This document shows, piece by piece, positions 1-7,255 of a stretch of 64,000 nucleotides of DNA. Source of the DNA: Phascolarctobacterium_A sp034086985. Its GTDB lineage: Bacteria; Bacillota; Negativicutes; Acidaminococcales; Acidaminococcaceae. A program made the translations under genes and the position numbers. Position 1 is the first letter of the stretch, and every line of letters begins with the position of its first letter. The notes below the pieces were generated by a model. It was not told where the DNA came from, searched no databases, and worked only from the letters and a program-made list of their open reading frames with translations. Where the stretch lies: positions 62,001 through 126,000 of the forward strand of contig JAXDZG010000022.1 of the NCBI GenBank assembly GCA_034086985.1. Direction: 5' to 3'.

Positions 1-806
1 TTAGCAGCGATAATGTGCATCAAGGGACCGCCCTGCAAGCCGGGGAACACTGCCTTATTGATTTTCTTAGCATATTCCTCGTTATTGGTCAGGATGATGC
101 CGCCACGGGGACCACGCAGGGTTTTATGAGTGGTGGTGGTGACAAAATCTGCATAGGGAACCGGGGACGGATGCAGGCCAGCAGCAACCAAGCCAGCGAT
201 GTGAGCCATATCTACTAAGAGCATGGCGCCGTTATCATGAGCGATTTGAGCAATGCGCTCGAAGTCGATAATGCGAGGATAAGCGCTAGCGCCTGCTACT
301 ACCAGCTTGGGCTTGCATTCCTTAACCTTGGCTTCCAGTGCTTCATAGTCCAGCATTTCGGTTTCCGGATTAACGCCGTAGTGTACAACGTTGTAATAGG
401 TACCAGAAATGTTAACCGGGGATCCGTGGGACAGATGGCCGCCTTGGGACAAATCCATGCCCATCATGGTGTCACCAGGCTTTAAGAAGGCGAAATAAAT
501 GGTCATGTTAGTGCTGGCGCCACAGTGGGGTTGTACATTGGCAAATTTAGCACCGAATAATTCCTTAGCGCGCTCAATGGCCAGGGTTTCTACCTTGTCC
601 ACATATTCGCAGCCACCATAATAGCGGTGTCCGGGATAACCCTCAGCATATTTATTGGTGAGGATGGTGCCCATGGCCTCCATTACTGCGGGAGTAACGA
701 AGTTCTCAGAGGCAATTAGTTCGATTTTGTTGCGTTGGCGGTTGAGCTCCTCGTGGATAATTCCATCAATTTCGGGGTCAACCACAGCTAATTTTTCCAG
801 ATTCAT
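1..806 (-). CDS. glyA: Serine hydroxymethyltransferase, 3' end cut by the window
   Basis: PLP enzyme interconverting serine and glycine with tetrahydrofolate, the main source of one-carbon units. About 268 N-terminal residues are visible. They include IELIASENF near the start, the EGYPGHRYYGG segment, and the PLP-lysine region TTTTHKTLRGPRGG near the window edge. The start is ATG at 804-806, with AGGAGGG at 812-818 as ribosome site. The gene lies downstream of ywlG and rpiB in the same orientation, the same order as in Bacillus subtilis. The C-terminal part is outside the window. Confidence 0.96.
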   Translation of the reverse strand, partial: MNLEKLAVVDPEIDGIIHEELNRQRNKIELIASENFVTPAVMEAMGTILTNKYAEGYPGHRYYGGCEYVDKVETLAIERAKELFGAKFANVQPHCGASTNMTIYFAFLKPGDTMMGMDLSQGGHLSHGSPVNISGTYYNVVHYGVNPETEMLDYEALEAKVKECKPKLVVAGASAYPRIIDFERIAQIAHDNGAMLLVDMAHIAGLVAAGLHPSPVPYADFVTTTTHKTLRGPRGGIILTNNEEYAKKINKAVFPGLQGGPLMHIIAA

Positions 807-847
807 TGTAAGTCCCTCCTAAAAAATAAATAAAACAGGTACACATC

Positions 848-965
848 TTATGGGCGATTTTAAAATCGTTCAGAACGTGCCAGATACGAGGCGTGGCGAC
901 GACGGCGTACAAATTAGTACTTCTAGGAGCCGCAACGAAGTAGATGGTGCGTTATGGGCGATTTT
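848..965. repeat. Short element bounded by 14-nt direct repeats, overlapping the end of ywlG
   Basis: The 14-mer TTATGGGCGATTTT occurs at 848-861 and again at 952-965. The segment between them holds a small palindrome (CGATTTTAAAATCG, 855-868) and a GC-rich stretch with no reading frame. The right-hand copy encodes the last codons and the stop of ywlG (ENRP-stop). This looks like a small dispersed intergenic element whose insertion duplicated the gene end. That interpretation is inference from one copy. Confidence 0.5.
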
Positions 966-1506
966 CCTCATAATGCGCTCTTGGGCCGCCTACTAGCGGC
1001 GGTCTTGTTTTAGCGGCAGTCAACACTGCTTCGCCAATTTTTTTATATTGCAGGCGCACGGGCACAGCCACCCTTTTCAGGTGCATGCCAATAAGCGTCT
1101 GTCCAATATCCAGTCCCAAATGAGCCACAACTCGCTCCACCATTACCGGCTGAGCAAAGTTCTCATAGGCAGCTGTACCCATGGCACCACCTGCGTGGGC
1201 AACGGGACGCACGGTCACTTCATCGAAGTTATAGCGCTCCAGACAGGGAGCATCAATAACTAGGGAACGGTTCAAATGCTCGCAGCATTGTACGGCCAAG
1301 AAAAGTCCATGTGCATCGCACACAGCCTTGAGGGCCTTAAACATGGCTACGGCAACCTCGCTGCTACCACCGGTGCCGATTTTATTGCCTAGCACCTCGC
1401 TGGTACTGCAGCCCACAACGAAAATTTGTCCTCGGCGCGGCTGGGCCACGCTGATGAGCTCCTCGGCAGCAGCCGTGAGCTCCTTAACAATTGTAGAAAC
1501 TTCCAT
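952..1506 (-). CDS. ywlG: YwlG/UPF0340 family protein (TIGR01440)
   Basis: A 184-residue protein of the UPF0340 family. Its biochemical role is not established as far as I know. The family is recognised from the N-terminal FVVGCSTSEVLG and GTGGSSEVA segments, the QCCEHLNRSLV stretch and the VRPVAHAGGAMGTAAYE block. The start is set at the second in-frame ATG (1506), because the GAAGGT ribosome site sits 7 bases before it; the ATG at 1512 is too close to that site. It lies between rpiB and glyA, as in B. subtilis. The final four codons fall inside a repeated 14-mer. Confidence 0.88.
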   Translation of the reverse strand: MEVSTIVKELTAAAEELISVAQPRRGQIFVVGCSTSEVLGNKIGTGGSSEVAVAMFKALKAVCDAHGLFLAVQCCEHLNRSLVIDAPCLERYNFDEVTVRPVAHAGGAMGTAAYENFAQPVMVERVVAHLGLDIGQTLIGMHLKRVAVPVRLQYKKIGEAVLTAAKTRPPLVGGPRAHYEENRP

Positions 1507-1520
1507 AGCCATACCTTCTA

Positions 1521-1964
1521 TTATTTTTCTAACGCCATGATTTTATCAACTCTGCGCTGATGACGACCGCCGGCAAATTCAGTCTCCAGCCAGGTATCAG
1601 TAATCATCTCGGCCAAGCCCACACCGGTGGTGCGCTCGCCCATGCAGAGCACGTTGGCATTATTATGCTCGCGGCTCATTTTGGCAGAGAAAACATCGGC
1701 GCACAGAGCTGCGCGAATACCCTTACATTTATTAGCAGCAATGGAGATGCCAATGCCGGTGCCACAAATCAAGATGCCGCGCTCAGCACCGCTCTCGCCA
1801 GAGGTAATATCCTTGCACAGCTTTTCCGCAAAATCAGGATAATCTACGCTATCCTCATTGTAGGTGCCGTGGTCAACAATCTCAATACCCTTTTCAGTCA
1901 AATACTTTTTGATGTGCTCCTTCAGATGGAAGCCGCCGTGGTCACAGGCCATAGCAATTTTCAT
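1521..1964 (-). CDS. rpiB: Ribose-5-phosphate isomerase B
   Basis: Interconverts ribose 5-phosphate and ribulose 5-phosphate in the non-oxidative pentose phosphate pathway. The 147 residues are full length for the family. Visible motifs are MKIAMACDHGG at the N terminus, HGTYNEDSVDYPDFAEK, the GILICGTGIGISIAANK phosphate-binding loop and CADVFSAKMSREHNNANVL. A TGAGGAGGAA ribosome site precedes the ATG. It is followed 14 bases on by ywlG, probably as part of one operon with it and glyA. Confidence 0.96.
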   Translation of the reverse strand: MKIAMACDHGGFHLKEHIKKYLTEKGIEIVDHGTYNEDSVDYPDFAEKLCKDITSGESGAERGILICGTGIGISIAANKCKGIRAALCADVFSAKMSREHNNANVLCMGERTTGVGLAEMITDTWLETEFAGGRHQRRVDKIMALEK

Positions 1965-1999
1965 GGTAAATTCCTCCTCAAAAGAGTTATTATTAGATA

Positions 2000-3142
2000 T
2001 TATTGTATCATAAAAGCTGGTAATTGTTTATCCCCTTTTAGGGTTAAAACGCCTTTTTCTAGAGTTATTATTTGATAGCCTGCCGCCTTGCGCAGGCGGT
2101 TCATGATGGCGAGGCCGATGCCGTCCTCGCTGACCCCTTGGGCTAGGATAACATCCGGCTTGGTTCTATCGAAATCACGCAGCAAATAGAATAAATCGGC
2201 AGCCAAGGCCTCGCGACTTACTCCCCAGCAGGAGAGCAGAATGCGGTCCTGCTGGGCTGAGGCAGCCCTAGCTTCAGCGGCTCCACTACCAAACGCTTGC
2301 TCTATGCTAGTTCGTATAGCTGCGTCGCAGAGCACGCCTACCCTCAGGCCCGCTGCTAAAGCCTTGCCGACGAGAGTCGGCAAGCACTCAACGGCGTTGC
2401 CCTCAAGTAAATATACCGGCTCCTTGGGCGCGTAATGGCGGTACTTCATGCCCGGCGCGATGGGCTTAAAGCTTTTATCTCCCAAGAGCGCCGGGTCGAT
2501 TTCCACTGCGCCCAGCACCTCGGTGAGCATTTCGTAGGTCACGCCGCCGGGACGGCAGATTGTGGGCACGGGGCTGGTGGTATCCACGACAGTGGATTCC
2601 AAGCCCACGCCACAGCTGCCGCCGTCTAGGATGCCTGCTACCTTGCCCTGCATGTCCTCTAGCACATCCTGGGCGTTAGTCGGGCTGGGACGCCCGCTAA
2701 TATTGGCCGAGGGTGCCGCGATAGGGCAACCGCAGGCCAAGATAAACTCCTGCGCGTACTTATTAATGGGAAAGCGCACGCCCACGGTGTCGAGCCCTGC
2801 GCTGGTCACATTAGGAATAATTTCTGCCTTGGGCACGATAATCGTGATGGGGCCTGGCATAAAATGCTCCATGATTTTGCGAGCGTTAGCGTTTAAGCCA
2901 GTGGTTAGCCCGTTAATATCTTCCTTGCGAGCAATATGCACGATTAAAGGATTATCCTGAGGGCGACCCTTGGCGGCGAAAATTTTCGCCACCGCTATGG
3001 GATTGAGGGCGTTAGCGCCCAATCCATACACTGTTTCCGTAGGGAAGGCCACTACCTCACCTGCCCACACCAGCGCCCCTGCCTCGGCATACGCCTCGGC
3101 ATCCGCCGGTGTCCCTGTTAACTTCCAATACTTCGTTTCCAT
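2000..3142 (-). CDS. tsaC: Threonylcarbamoyl-AMP synthase (Sua5/YwlC type)
   Basis: Makes threonylcarbamoyl-AMP from threonine, bicarbonate and ATP, the first step of the t6A37 modification of ANN-decoding tRNAs. At 380 residues it has the two-domain Sua5 form. A YrdC domain (about residues 20-200) carries FPTETVYGLGANA and KGRPQDNPLIVHI, and APSANISGRPSPT marks the nucleotide site. A C-terminal Sua5 domain follows from about 215 (PGMKYRHYAPKEP). The GAAGGAG ribosome site lies within the end of prmC, and the gap to prmC is 3 bases, so the two are likely co-transcribed. The symbol ywlC would be equally valid. Confidence 0.94.
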   Translation of the reverse strand: METKYWKLTGTPADAEAYAEAGALVWAGEVVAFPTETVYGLGANALNPIAVAKIFAAKGRPQDNPLIVHIARKEDINGLTTGLNANARKIMEHFMPGPITIIVPKAEIIPNVTSAGLDTVGVRFPINKYAQEFILACGCPIAAPSANISGRPSPTNAQDVLEDMQGKVAGILDGGSCGVGLESTVVDTTSPVPTICRPGGVTYEMLTEVLGAVEIDPALLGDKSFKPIAPGMKYRHYAPKEPVYLLEGNAVECLPTLVGKALAAGLRVGVLCDAAIRTSIEQAFGSGAAEARAASAQQDRILLSCWGVSREALAADLFYLLRDFDRTKPDVILAQGVSEDGIGLAIMNRLRKAAGYQIITLEKGVLTLKGDKQLPAFMIQ

Positions 3143-3145
3143 ATA

Positions 3146-4081
3146 TCACAGCTCCTTCGCCGCCTCGGCCAGCAGCGCGTCATAGCGCGCCATGGCCTCC
3201 TCGCTCGTCGCCGCGGCCTTCACCGCGAAGACCATGCGCTCGATGCCGGCATAGTCCTTGCGCACTGCCGTCTTCACAAAGCCCGCATCTAAGCACAGCT
3301 GCTGCACCGCAGCAGCTTGGCCGATGCCAATTTCAAAGGCCAGCACACCCTCCTCGGCCATATGGTCCATGGCCTCCGCCGTAATACGGCGATAGAAGTC
3401 AAGGCCATCGGCGCCGCCGTCAAGGGCGCCGCGTGGCTCCTGCTGCACGTCCTTGTCCAGGCCAGCTATATCCCCTGCGGGGATATAGGGCGGATTGGAG
3501 ACGATGATGTCAAACTTTTTCTCCAGTGGCAGCTTGCTGAACACATCGCTGCGCACAAAGCCGATGCGGCCGGTGACGCCGATTTTTTCGGAGTTTTCCT
3601 TAGCCACGATGAGGGCGTCCACGCTTATATCCACGCCCACGCCCTTGGCGTTGGGCAGATAGTCCAAGAGCGACACAATGATGGCACCACTGCCCGTGCC
3701 GATATCGAGAATTTTTACATCACCCTCAAGGCGCAGCATGGGCGCAACCCTCACCAGGCTCTCTACCAGAAGCTCCGTTTCCGGGCGGGGGACCAGCGTT
3801 GCTTTATTCACCTTAAAGGTGTTGCGCATGAAGGCTCTTTCACCCAAAATATAGGCTAGGGGCTCAAAATTGCCCCGCCGCTGCACGTACTCCCGGTATG
3901 TCGCCAGCTCCTCCTCACTCAAGGGACGCTCAAAATCCACATAAAGGGTAATGCGTTGGCACTTTAAGACAGCACAAAGCAGTACCTCAGCATCCAGGCG
4001 TGGATTTTCCACGCCCTTGGCTTCAAAGTACTGCTTCGTCCAATTTAAAATTTTCATAATGGTCCAAACAGAGTGCGCCAT
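3146..4081 (-). CDS. prmC: Release factor glutamine N5-methyltransferase
   Basis: SAM-dependent methylation of the GGQ glutamine of release factors. It is 311 residues with an N-terminal helical domain. RPETE lies at about 99, the SAM loop DIGTGSG at about 126-132, and the catalytic NPPY at 196-199. The first ATG is one base after the prfA stop and has AGGTGA as ribosome site; an internal Met at residue 9 matches the usual N terminus of the family and cannot be excluded. Its position directly downstream of prfA, its substrate, is the classical arrangement. Confidence 0.94.
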   Translation of the reverse strand: MAHSVWTIMKILNWTKQYFEAKGVENPRLDAEVLLCAVLKCQRITLYVDFERPLSEEELATYREYVQRRGNFEPLAYILGERAFMRNTFKVNKATLVPRPETELLVESLVRVAPMLRLEGDVKILDIGTGSGAIIVSLLDYLPNAKGVGVDISVDALIVAKENSEKIGVTGRIGFVRSDVFSKLPLEKKFDIIVSNPPYIPAGDIAGLDKDVQQEPRGALDGGADGLDFYRRITAEAMDHMAEEGVLAFEIGIGQAAAVQQLCLDAGFVKTAVRKDYAGIERMVFAVKAAATSEEAMARYDALLAEAAKEL

Positions 4082-4082
4082 T

Positions 4083-5150
4083 TTATTTCACCTGTCGTAA
4101 TTGTTCACTTTGCTTAGCGGTAATCAGTGCATCTAAAAGCTCGTCCAGATCACCATTCACAATGGTATCCAGCTTATGCAGGGTCAGGCCAATGCGATGG
4201 TCAGTAACGCGGCCCTGGGGATAGTTATAGGTGCGGATGCGCTCGGAGCGGTCGCCGGTACCTACCTGGCTCTTGCGGTCCTCGGCGGTGGCAGCACGCT
4301 GCTCCTCCTGGGCCTTTTCCAAAATGCGTGCACGCAATACGCGCAGGCATTTTTCGCGGTTCTTCAGCTGGGATTTTTCGTCCTGGCACTGAGCAACGAT
4401 ACCAGTGGGAATATGGGTCATGCGCACCGCAGACTCGGTTTTATTGACATATTGGCCACCGGCACCGCCTGCGCGATAGGTGTCAATACGCAAATCTGCC
4501 GGATTAATCTCCACATCCACTTCCTCGGCTTCGGGCAATACTGCCACAGTTACAGTGGAGGTGTGGACGCGGCCTTGGGACTCGGTTTCGGGCACGCGCT
4601 GCACGCGATGCACGCCGCTTTCAAATTTCATGCGGCTGTACACAGCATCACCGTTGATTTGGAAAACTACTTCCTTGAAGCCGCCCAGCTCGGTGGGATT
4701 GGAGTCCATAACCTCCACCCTCCAGCCGCGGGTTTCTGCATAGCGCAGGTACATTCTAAAGAGTACACCTGCAAAAAGGGCTGCTTCCTCGCCACCGGCG
4801 CCACCGCGAATTTCTACGATAACGTTCTTTTCGTCATTGGGGTCGGAGGGCAGCAACAGAATGGTCAAACGTTGCTCATACTCCTCAATCTGGGGCTTCA
4901 GCTCCTTGAGCTCCTCCTTGGCCATTTCCACGAGCTCCTCGTCCTCGTTAGCACGCAGGATTTCTTCGGCTTCATCACGGGCAGCACACATATCGCGGTA
5001 TTCACGATAGGCAGTAACCACGGGCTCCAGCTTGGCGTGAGCCTTGGTGGCCTTTTGCCAATTGTTTTGGTCCGCAATCACATCCGGGTCGCTGATCTTG
5101 GCCTCTAAATCTAAATATCTATCCTCTATTGCTTGCAGTTTGTCGAGCAT
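4083..5150 (-). CDS. prfA: Peptide chain release factor 1
   Basis: Terminates translation at UAA and UAG. The protein is 355 residues, the usual length. The codon-recognition tripeptide region reads HRVQRVPETES (PET at 187-189, the RF1-type PxT), and the catalytic GGQ is at 231-233 in RAGGAGGQYVNKTESAVR. The AAGGAG ribosome site is 7 bases before the ATG. The modifying enzyme prmC follows after one base. Confidence 0.97.
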   Translation of the reverse strand: MLDKLQAIEDRYLDLEAKISDPDVIADQNNWQKATKAHAKLEPVVTAYREYRDMCAARDEAEEILRANEDEELVEMAKEELKELKPQIEEYEQRLTILLLPSDPNDEKNVIVEIRGGAGGEEAALFAGVLFRMYLRYAETRGWRVEVMDSNPTELGGFKEVVFQINGDAVYSRMKFESGVHRVQRVPETESQGRVHTSTVTVAVLPEAEEVDVEINPADLRIDTYRAGGAGGQYVNKTESAVRMTHIPTGIVAQCQDEKSQLKNREKCLRVLRARILEKAQEEQRAATAEDRKSQVGTGDRSERIRTYNYPQGRVTDHRIGLTLHKLDTIVNGDLDELLDALITAKQSEQLRQVK

Positions 5151-5167
5151 ATAGTTCTCCTTGTAAT

Positions 5168-6049
5168 TTATTGTTCGTTAACTTCTTCAGGGGGTAGCAC
5201 AGCCTTCAAGGAAGCGATAGCTACCTCGATTTGGCTGTCATCGGGCTGGCGCGTGGTGAGCTTTTGCAGCAGTAGCCCAGGCATAATGCAGGCATGGACT
5301 AAGCTGTTTTCCGCATGAGCGCCTGCAAAGCGGATGAGCTCATAGCTCACGCCAGCGATCACCGGCATCAGCACGATACGGGACGCAATACGCTCTAAAA
5401 GGCTGGGCCAGCCTAAAAAGGTAAAGATAAACATGCTGATGAGCATAACGATCATCAAAAAGTTAGTGCCACAGCGGGGATGCAGGGTGCTGAACTGACG
5501 CACATTTTCTACCTTCAGAGGCAGGCCTGCCTCATAGGTATAAATGGTCTTGTGCTCCGCTCCATGATATTGGAATACACGCTGGATATCCTCCATGGAG
5601 GAAATAGCCGCAATATAGCACAGGAAAATCACCATACGCAGCACGCCCTCAGCCAGGTTGAGCAGCATGGGGTCATCGGTTAAGGTATGCAAAAAGCGCA
5701 TGGACCAGGTGGGCACCACGATGAAAAGGCCAATAGCCAGTGCCGCGGAGGTAATAATGGTCAGCACCATTTCTTTATCGGAAAGCTGCTCGTCCTCGTC
5801 CCCACTGATTTGGGCAGAGTAGGCCAGGGCCTTCATGCCATCGTATAAGGATTCGAATAAAGCGATAACGCCACGCAGCAGCGGTTTTTTCAAAATTGGA
5901 TATTTATCGCGGATGCTATTCACTGGGTTCACGTCCACTGCGATTTCCCCGTCGGGCTTGCGTACAGCCACGGCAACCTTGTCCGCGCCACGCATCATCA
6001 CGCCCTCAATGACAGCTTGTCCGCCTACGTTAGGTTTTTTACAAGTCAT
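5168..6049 (-). CDS. yqhQ: DUF1385 membrane protein (YqhQ family)
   Basis: Integral membrane protein of unknown function. The DUF1385 signature is clear: an N-terminal NVGGQAVIEGVMMRG, then KPLLRGVIALFESLYDGMKAL, then the central FQYHGAEHKTIYTYEAG and RQFSTLHPRCGTNFLM segments. At least four hydrophobic segments are visible (about residues 105-125, 135-155, 200-222 and 226-246). Metal binding by the conserved His and Glu residues has been speculated, but I infer no function. It lies between rpmE and prfA, as in many Firmicutes. The start has TAGGAG 9 bases upstream. Confidence 0.9.
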   Translation of the reverse strand: MTCKKPNVGGQAVIEGVMMRGADKVAVAVRKPDGEIAVDVNPVNSIRDKYPILKKPLLRGVIALFESLYDGMKALAYSAQISGDEDEQLSDKEMVLTIITSAALAIGLFIVVPTWSMRFLHTLTDDPMLLNLAEGVLRMVIFLCYIAAISSMEDIQRVFQYHGAEHKTIYTYEAGLPLKVENVRQFSTLHPRCGTNFLMIVMLISMFIFTFLGWPSLLERIASRIVLMPVIAGVSYELIRFAGAHAENSLVHACIMPGLLLQKLTTRQPDDSQIEVAIASLKAVLPPEEVNEQ

Positions 6050-6089
6050 TTTGGAACTCCTACATCAATCAAAAAGGAAAGAAAATAAA

Positions 6090-6123
6090 TACAGCAGAGC
6101 GCGATAGTAGCTGCTCTGCTGTA
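6090..6123 (-). terminator. Terminator after rpmE
   Basis: Perfect 11-bp stem (6090-6100 with 6113-6123), 12-base loop, followed on the minus strand by a T-rich run. It sits between rpmE and yqhQ and may only partly separate them. Confidence 0.65.
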
Positions 6124-6133
6124 GATATAGAGA

Positions 6134-6337
6134 TTATTGTTCTTTGTTATAGCGCTTATTGAATTTTTCAATACGGCCGCGAGCAGCAACGTTACGTTGT
6201 TGACCAGTGAAGAATGGATGGCATTTAGAGCAAACATCCACGCGAATCTCTTTCTTAGTGCTACCGGTTACGAAGCTTGCGCCGCATGCGCAGGTAGCAG
6301 TAACTTCACCGTATTTCGGATGAATCTTTTCTTTCAT
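6134..6337 (-). CDS. rpmE: 50S ribosomal protein L31 (zinc-binding form)
   Basis: 67-residue large-subunit ribosomal protein. The N terminus MKEKIHPKYGE is typical of L31. Cysteines CAC near residues 16-18 and CSKCHPF near 36-39 form the zinc ribbon of the C+ form, so the cell may also keep a zinc-free paralogue elsewhere. A GAGGTG ribosome site precedes the ATG, and a strong promoter lies 64 bases upstream. Confidence 0.96.
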   Translation of the reverse strand: MKEKIHPKYGEVTATCACGASFVTGSTKKEIRVDVCSKCHPFFTGQQRNVAARGRIEKFNKRYNKEQ

Positions 6338-6400
6338 TCTTTACACCTCACTTTACTTTAGAACAGATTAGTTTCATCGTTAAGATATTAACACCATGTT

Positions 6401-6429
6401 ATTGTATCACATAGAACGGTGTAAAGCAA
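6401..6429 (-). promoter_or_regulatory. Sigma-70-type promoter of rpmE
   Basis: On the minus strand, TTGCTT (6424-6429) and TACAAT (6401-6406) are separated by 17 bases. Confidence 0.7.
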
Positions 6430-6480
6430 GCTCTTTTTTGTGAACTTAATACGATTATGCTATATAATTACTTTGTCCAA

Positions 6481-6780
6481 CTAGGCTATCTTTACGGCAT
6501 CTACTGCTTCCGAATTCTTATATAGTTCTTCCGGGGCTATATCTATATCTCCATCATTCCAAACTAACACTCCGTAGTCTATATAGGCCTCTTTAAACAA
6601 ATCATAATTCTTTAACGGCTTAAAAGCTTCGTACTCCAGCAGGGGCTTAAAATCGTATATTCCAGCTTCACCAGTATTAAAGCGTATCCACAATTTCCAA
6701 TCTGGCAAAACACGCACACCACTTACTTTAATTTCCGTCTTCGGCTTTCCTGCATAAGCAATTCCATCTATAACATGCAT
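6481..6780 (-). CDS. DUF2442-like small protein
   Basis: 99-residue soluble protein. The pattern KVSGVRVLPDWKLWIRFNTGE, then GIYDFKPLLE, then YGVLVWNDGDIDIAPEELY matches my recollection of DUF2442, a family often found beside DUF4160 and sometimes discussed as toxin-antitoxin-like. No DUF4160 partner is adjacent here. A GGAGAG site lies 11 bases before the ATG. It is monocistronic, between rpmE and the first OmpM/toxin block. Function is not assigned. Confidence 0.72.
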   Translation of the reverse strand: MHVIDGIAYAGKPKTEIKVSGVRVLPDWKLWIRFNTGEAGIYDFKPLLEYEAFKPLKNYDLFKEAYIDYGVLVWNDGDIDIAPEELYKNSEAVDAVKIA

Positions 6781-6814
6781 ATGACAATCAACTCTCCGTG
6801 TAAATAAGTTGTTC

Positions 6815-6843
6815 TTGCTAAATTTAGCTTTTTATAGTATAAT
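6815..6843 (+). promoter_or_regulatory. Promoter of antisense-type RNA, copy 1
   Basis: TTGCTA (6815-6820) and TATAAT (6838-6843) with a 17-base spacer. Predicted transcription start is near 6850. Confidence 0.8.
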
Positions 6844-6849
6844 GTCCAT

Positions 6850-6941
6850 AGAAAGGGTGCTACCGATAGACGGTTGCCCTCTTTTACATGACTATTAAAG
6901 AATAACCGCCAGTTTTCTCAGGACCGGGCGGTTATTTTTTT
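6850..6941 (+). ncRNA. Antitoxin-like small RNA, copy 1
   Basis: About 92 nt from the predicted start to an intrinsic terminator (stem AATAACCGCC 6901-6910 with GGCGGTTATT 6927-6936, then T-run). It runs opposite to the 29-residue hydrophobic peptide gene and overlaps its last codons and 3' region. The CTACCG motif can pair with CGGTAG in the peptide mRNA leader. The arrangement is that of a type I antitoxin; function is inferred. A second, clearly homologous copy is at 9551-9642. Confidence 0.7.
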
Positions 6942-7021
6942 GCATTTTTGCCCATGGCATATCCTGCTCGAAAGCATGCTAAGCCGAAGCTTAGTAAAGC
7001 AATGACTTCCAAAATGCTCAC
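6932..7021 (-). CDS. Type I toxin-like hydrophobic peptide, copy 1 (29 aa)
   Basis: Reads (GTG)SILEVIALLSFGLACF then RAGYAMGKNAKK: one hydrophobic segment with a lysine-rich tail, like the holin-like/TxpA-BsrG class of small membrane toxins. The start is GTG at 7019-7021 behind a GAGGGGGTG site. A long structured leader (CGGTAGGCGGTCCCTCTACGG and onward, about 7040-7115) precedes it, with TATAAT at 7126-7131. The paralogue at 9633-9722 differs mainly in conservative positions and uses ATG. Toxicity is inferred from family resemblance only. Confidence 0.75.
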   Translation of the reverse strand: MSILEVIALLSFGLACFRAGYAMGKNAKK

Positions 7022-7125
7022 AGCAACACCCCCTCTCTTTCCATCACAACAAAGCATGACTTCAGTGGAGGGCTGCTCACCCTCCGTAGAGGGACCGCCT
7101 ACCGTTATGGCAACACCTTGATTAT

Positions 7126-7153
7126 ATTATAGCATGTTTTTCTTTAATTTGAA
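7126..7153 (-). promoter_or_regulatory. Probable promoter of toxin-like peptide, copy 1
   Basis: Minus-strand TATAAT at 7126-7131 with a weak TTCAAA at 7148-7153 (16-base spacer). An overlapping second TATAAT lies at 7121-7126. Confidence 0.5.
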
Positions 7154-7192
7154 TGTGTTTTCACAAAAAAAGTTCTATTATGCAATACAAAA

Positions 7193-7216
7193 ACAGGGCC
7201 ACCGAAGCGACCCTGT
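7193..7216 (-). terminator. Terminator of first ompM
   Basis: 8-bp stem (7193-7200 with 7209-7216), 8-base loop, then TTTTTG on the minus strand, 40 bases after the ompM stop. Confidence 0.75.
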
Positions 7217-7255
7217 TGTTTTTGTTCCGATATGGAATTGCCTGTAGGACTTGAA

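Noticed and set aside
4176..5108. 310-codon open frame opposite prfA
   Set aside because: Antisense shadow; prfA has all release-factor motifs.
6481..6780. Toxin-antitoxin pair involving the DUF2442-like protein
   Set aside because: No DUF4160 or other partner gene is adjacent; the nearby small RNA/peptide locus is a separate unit.
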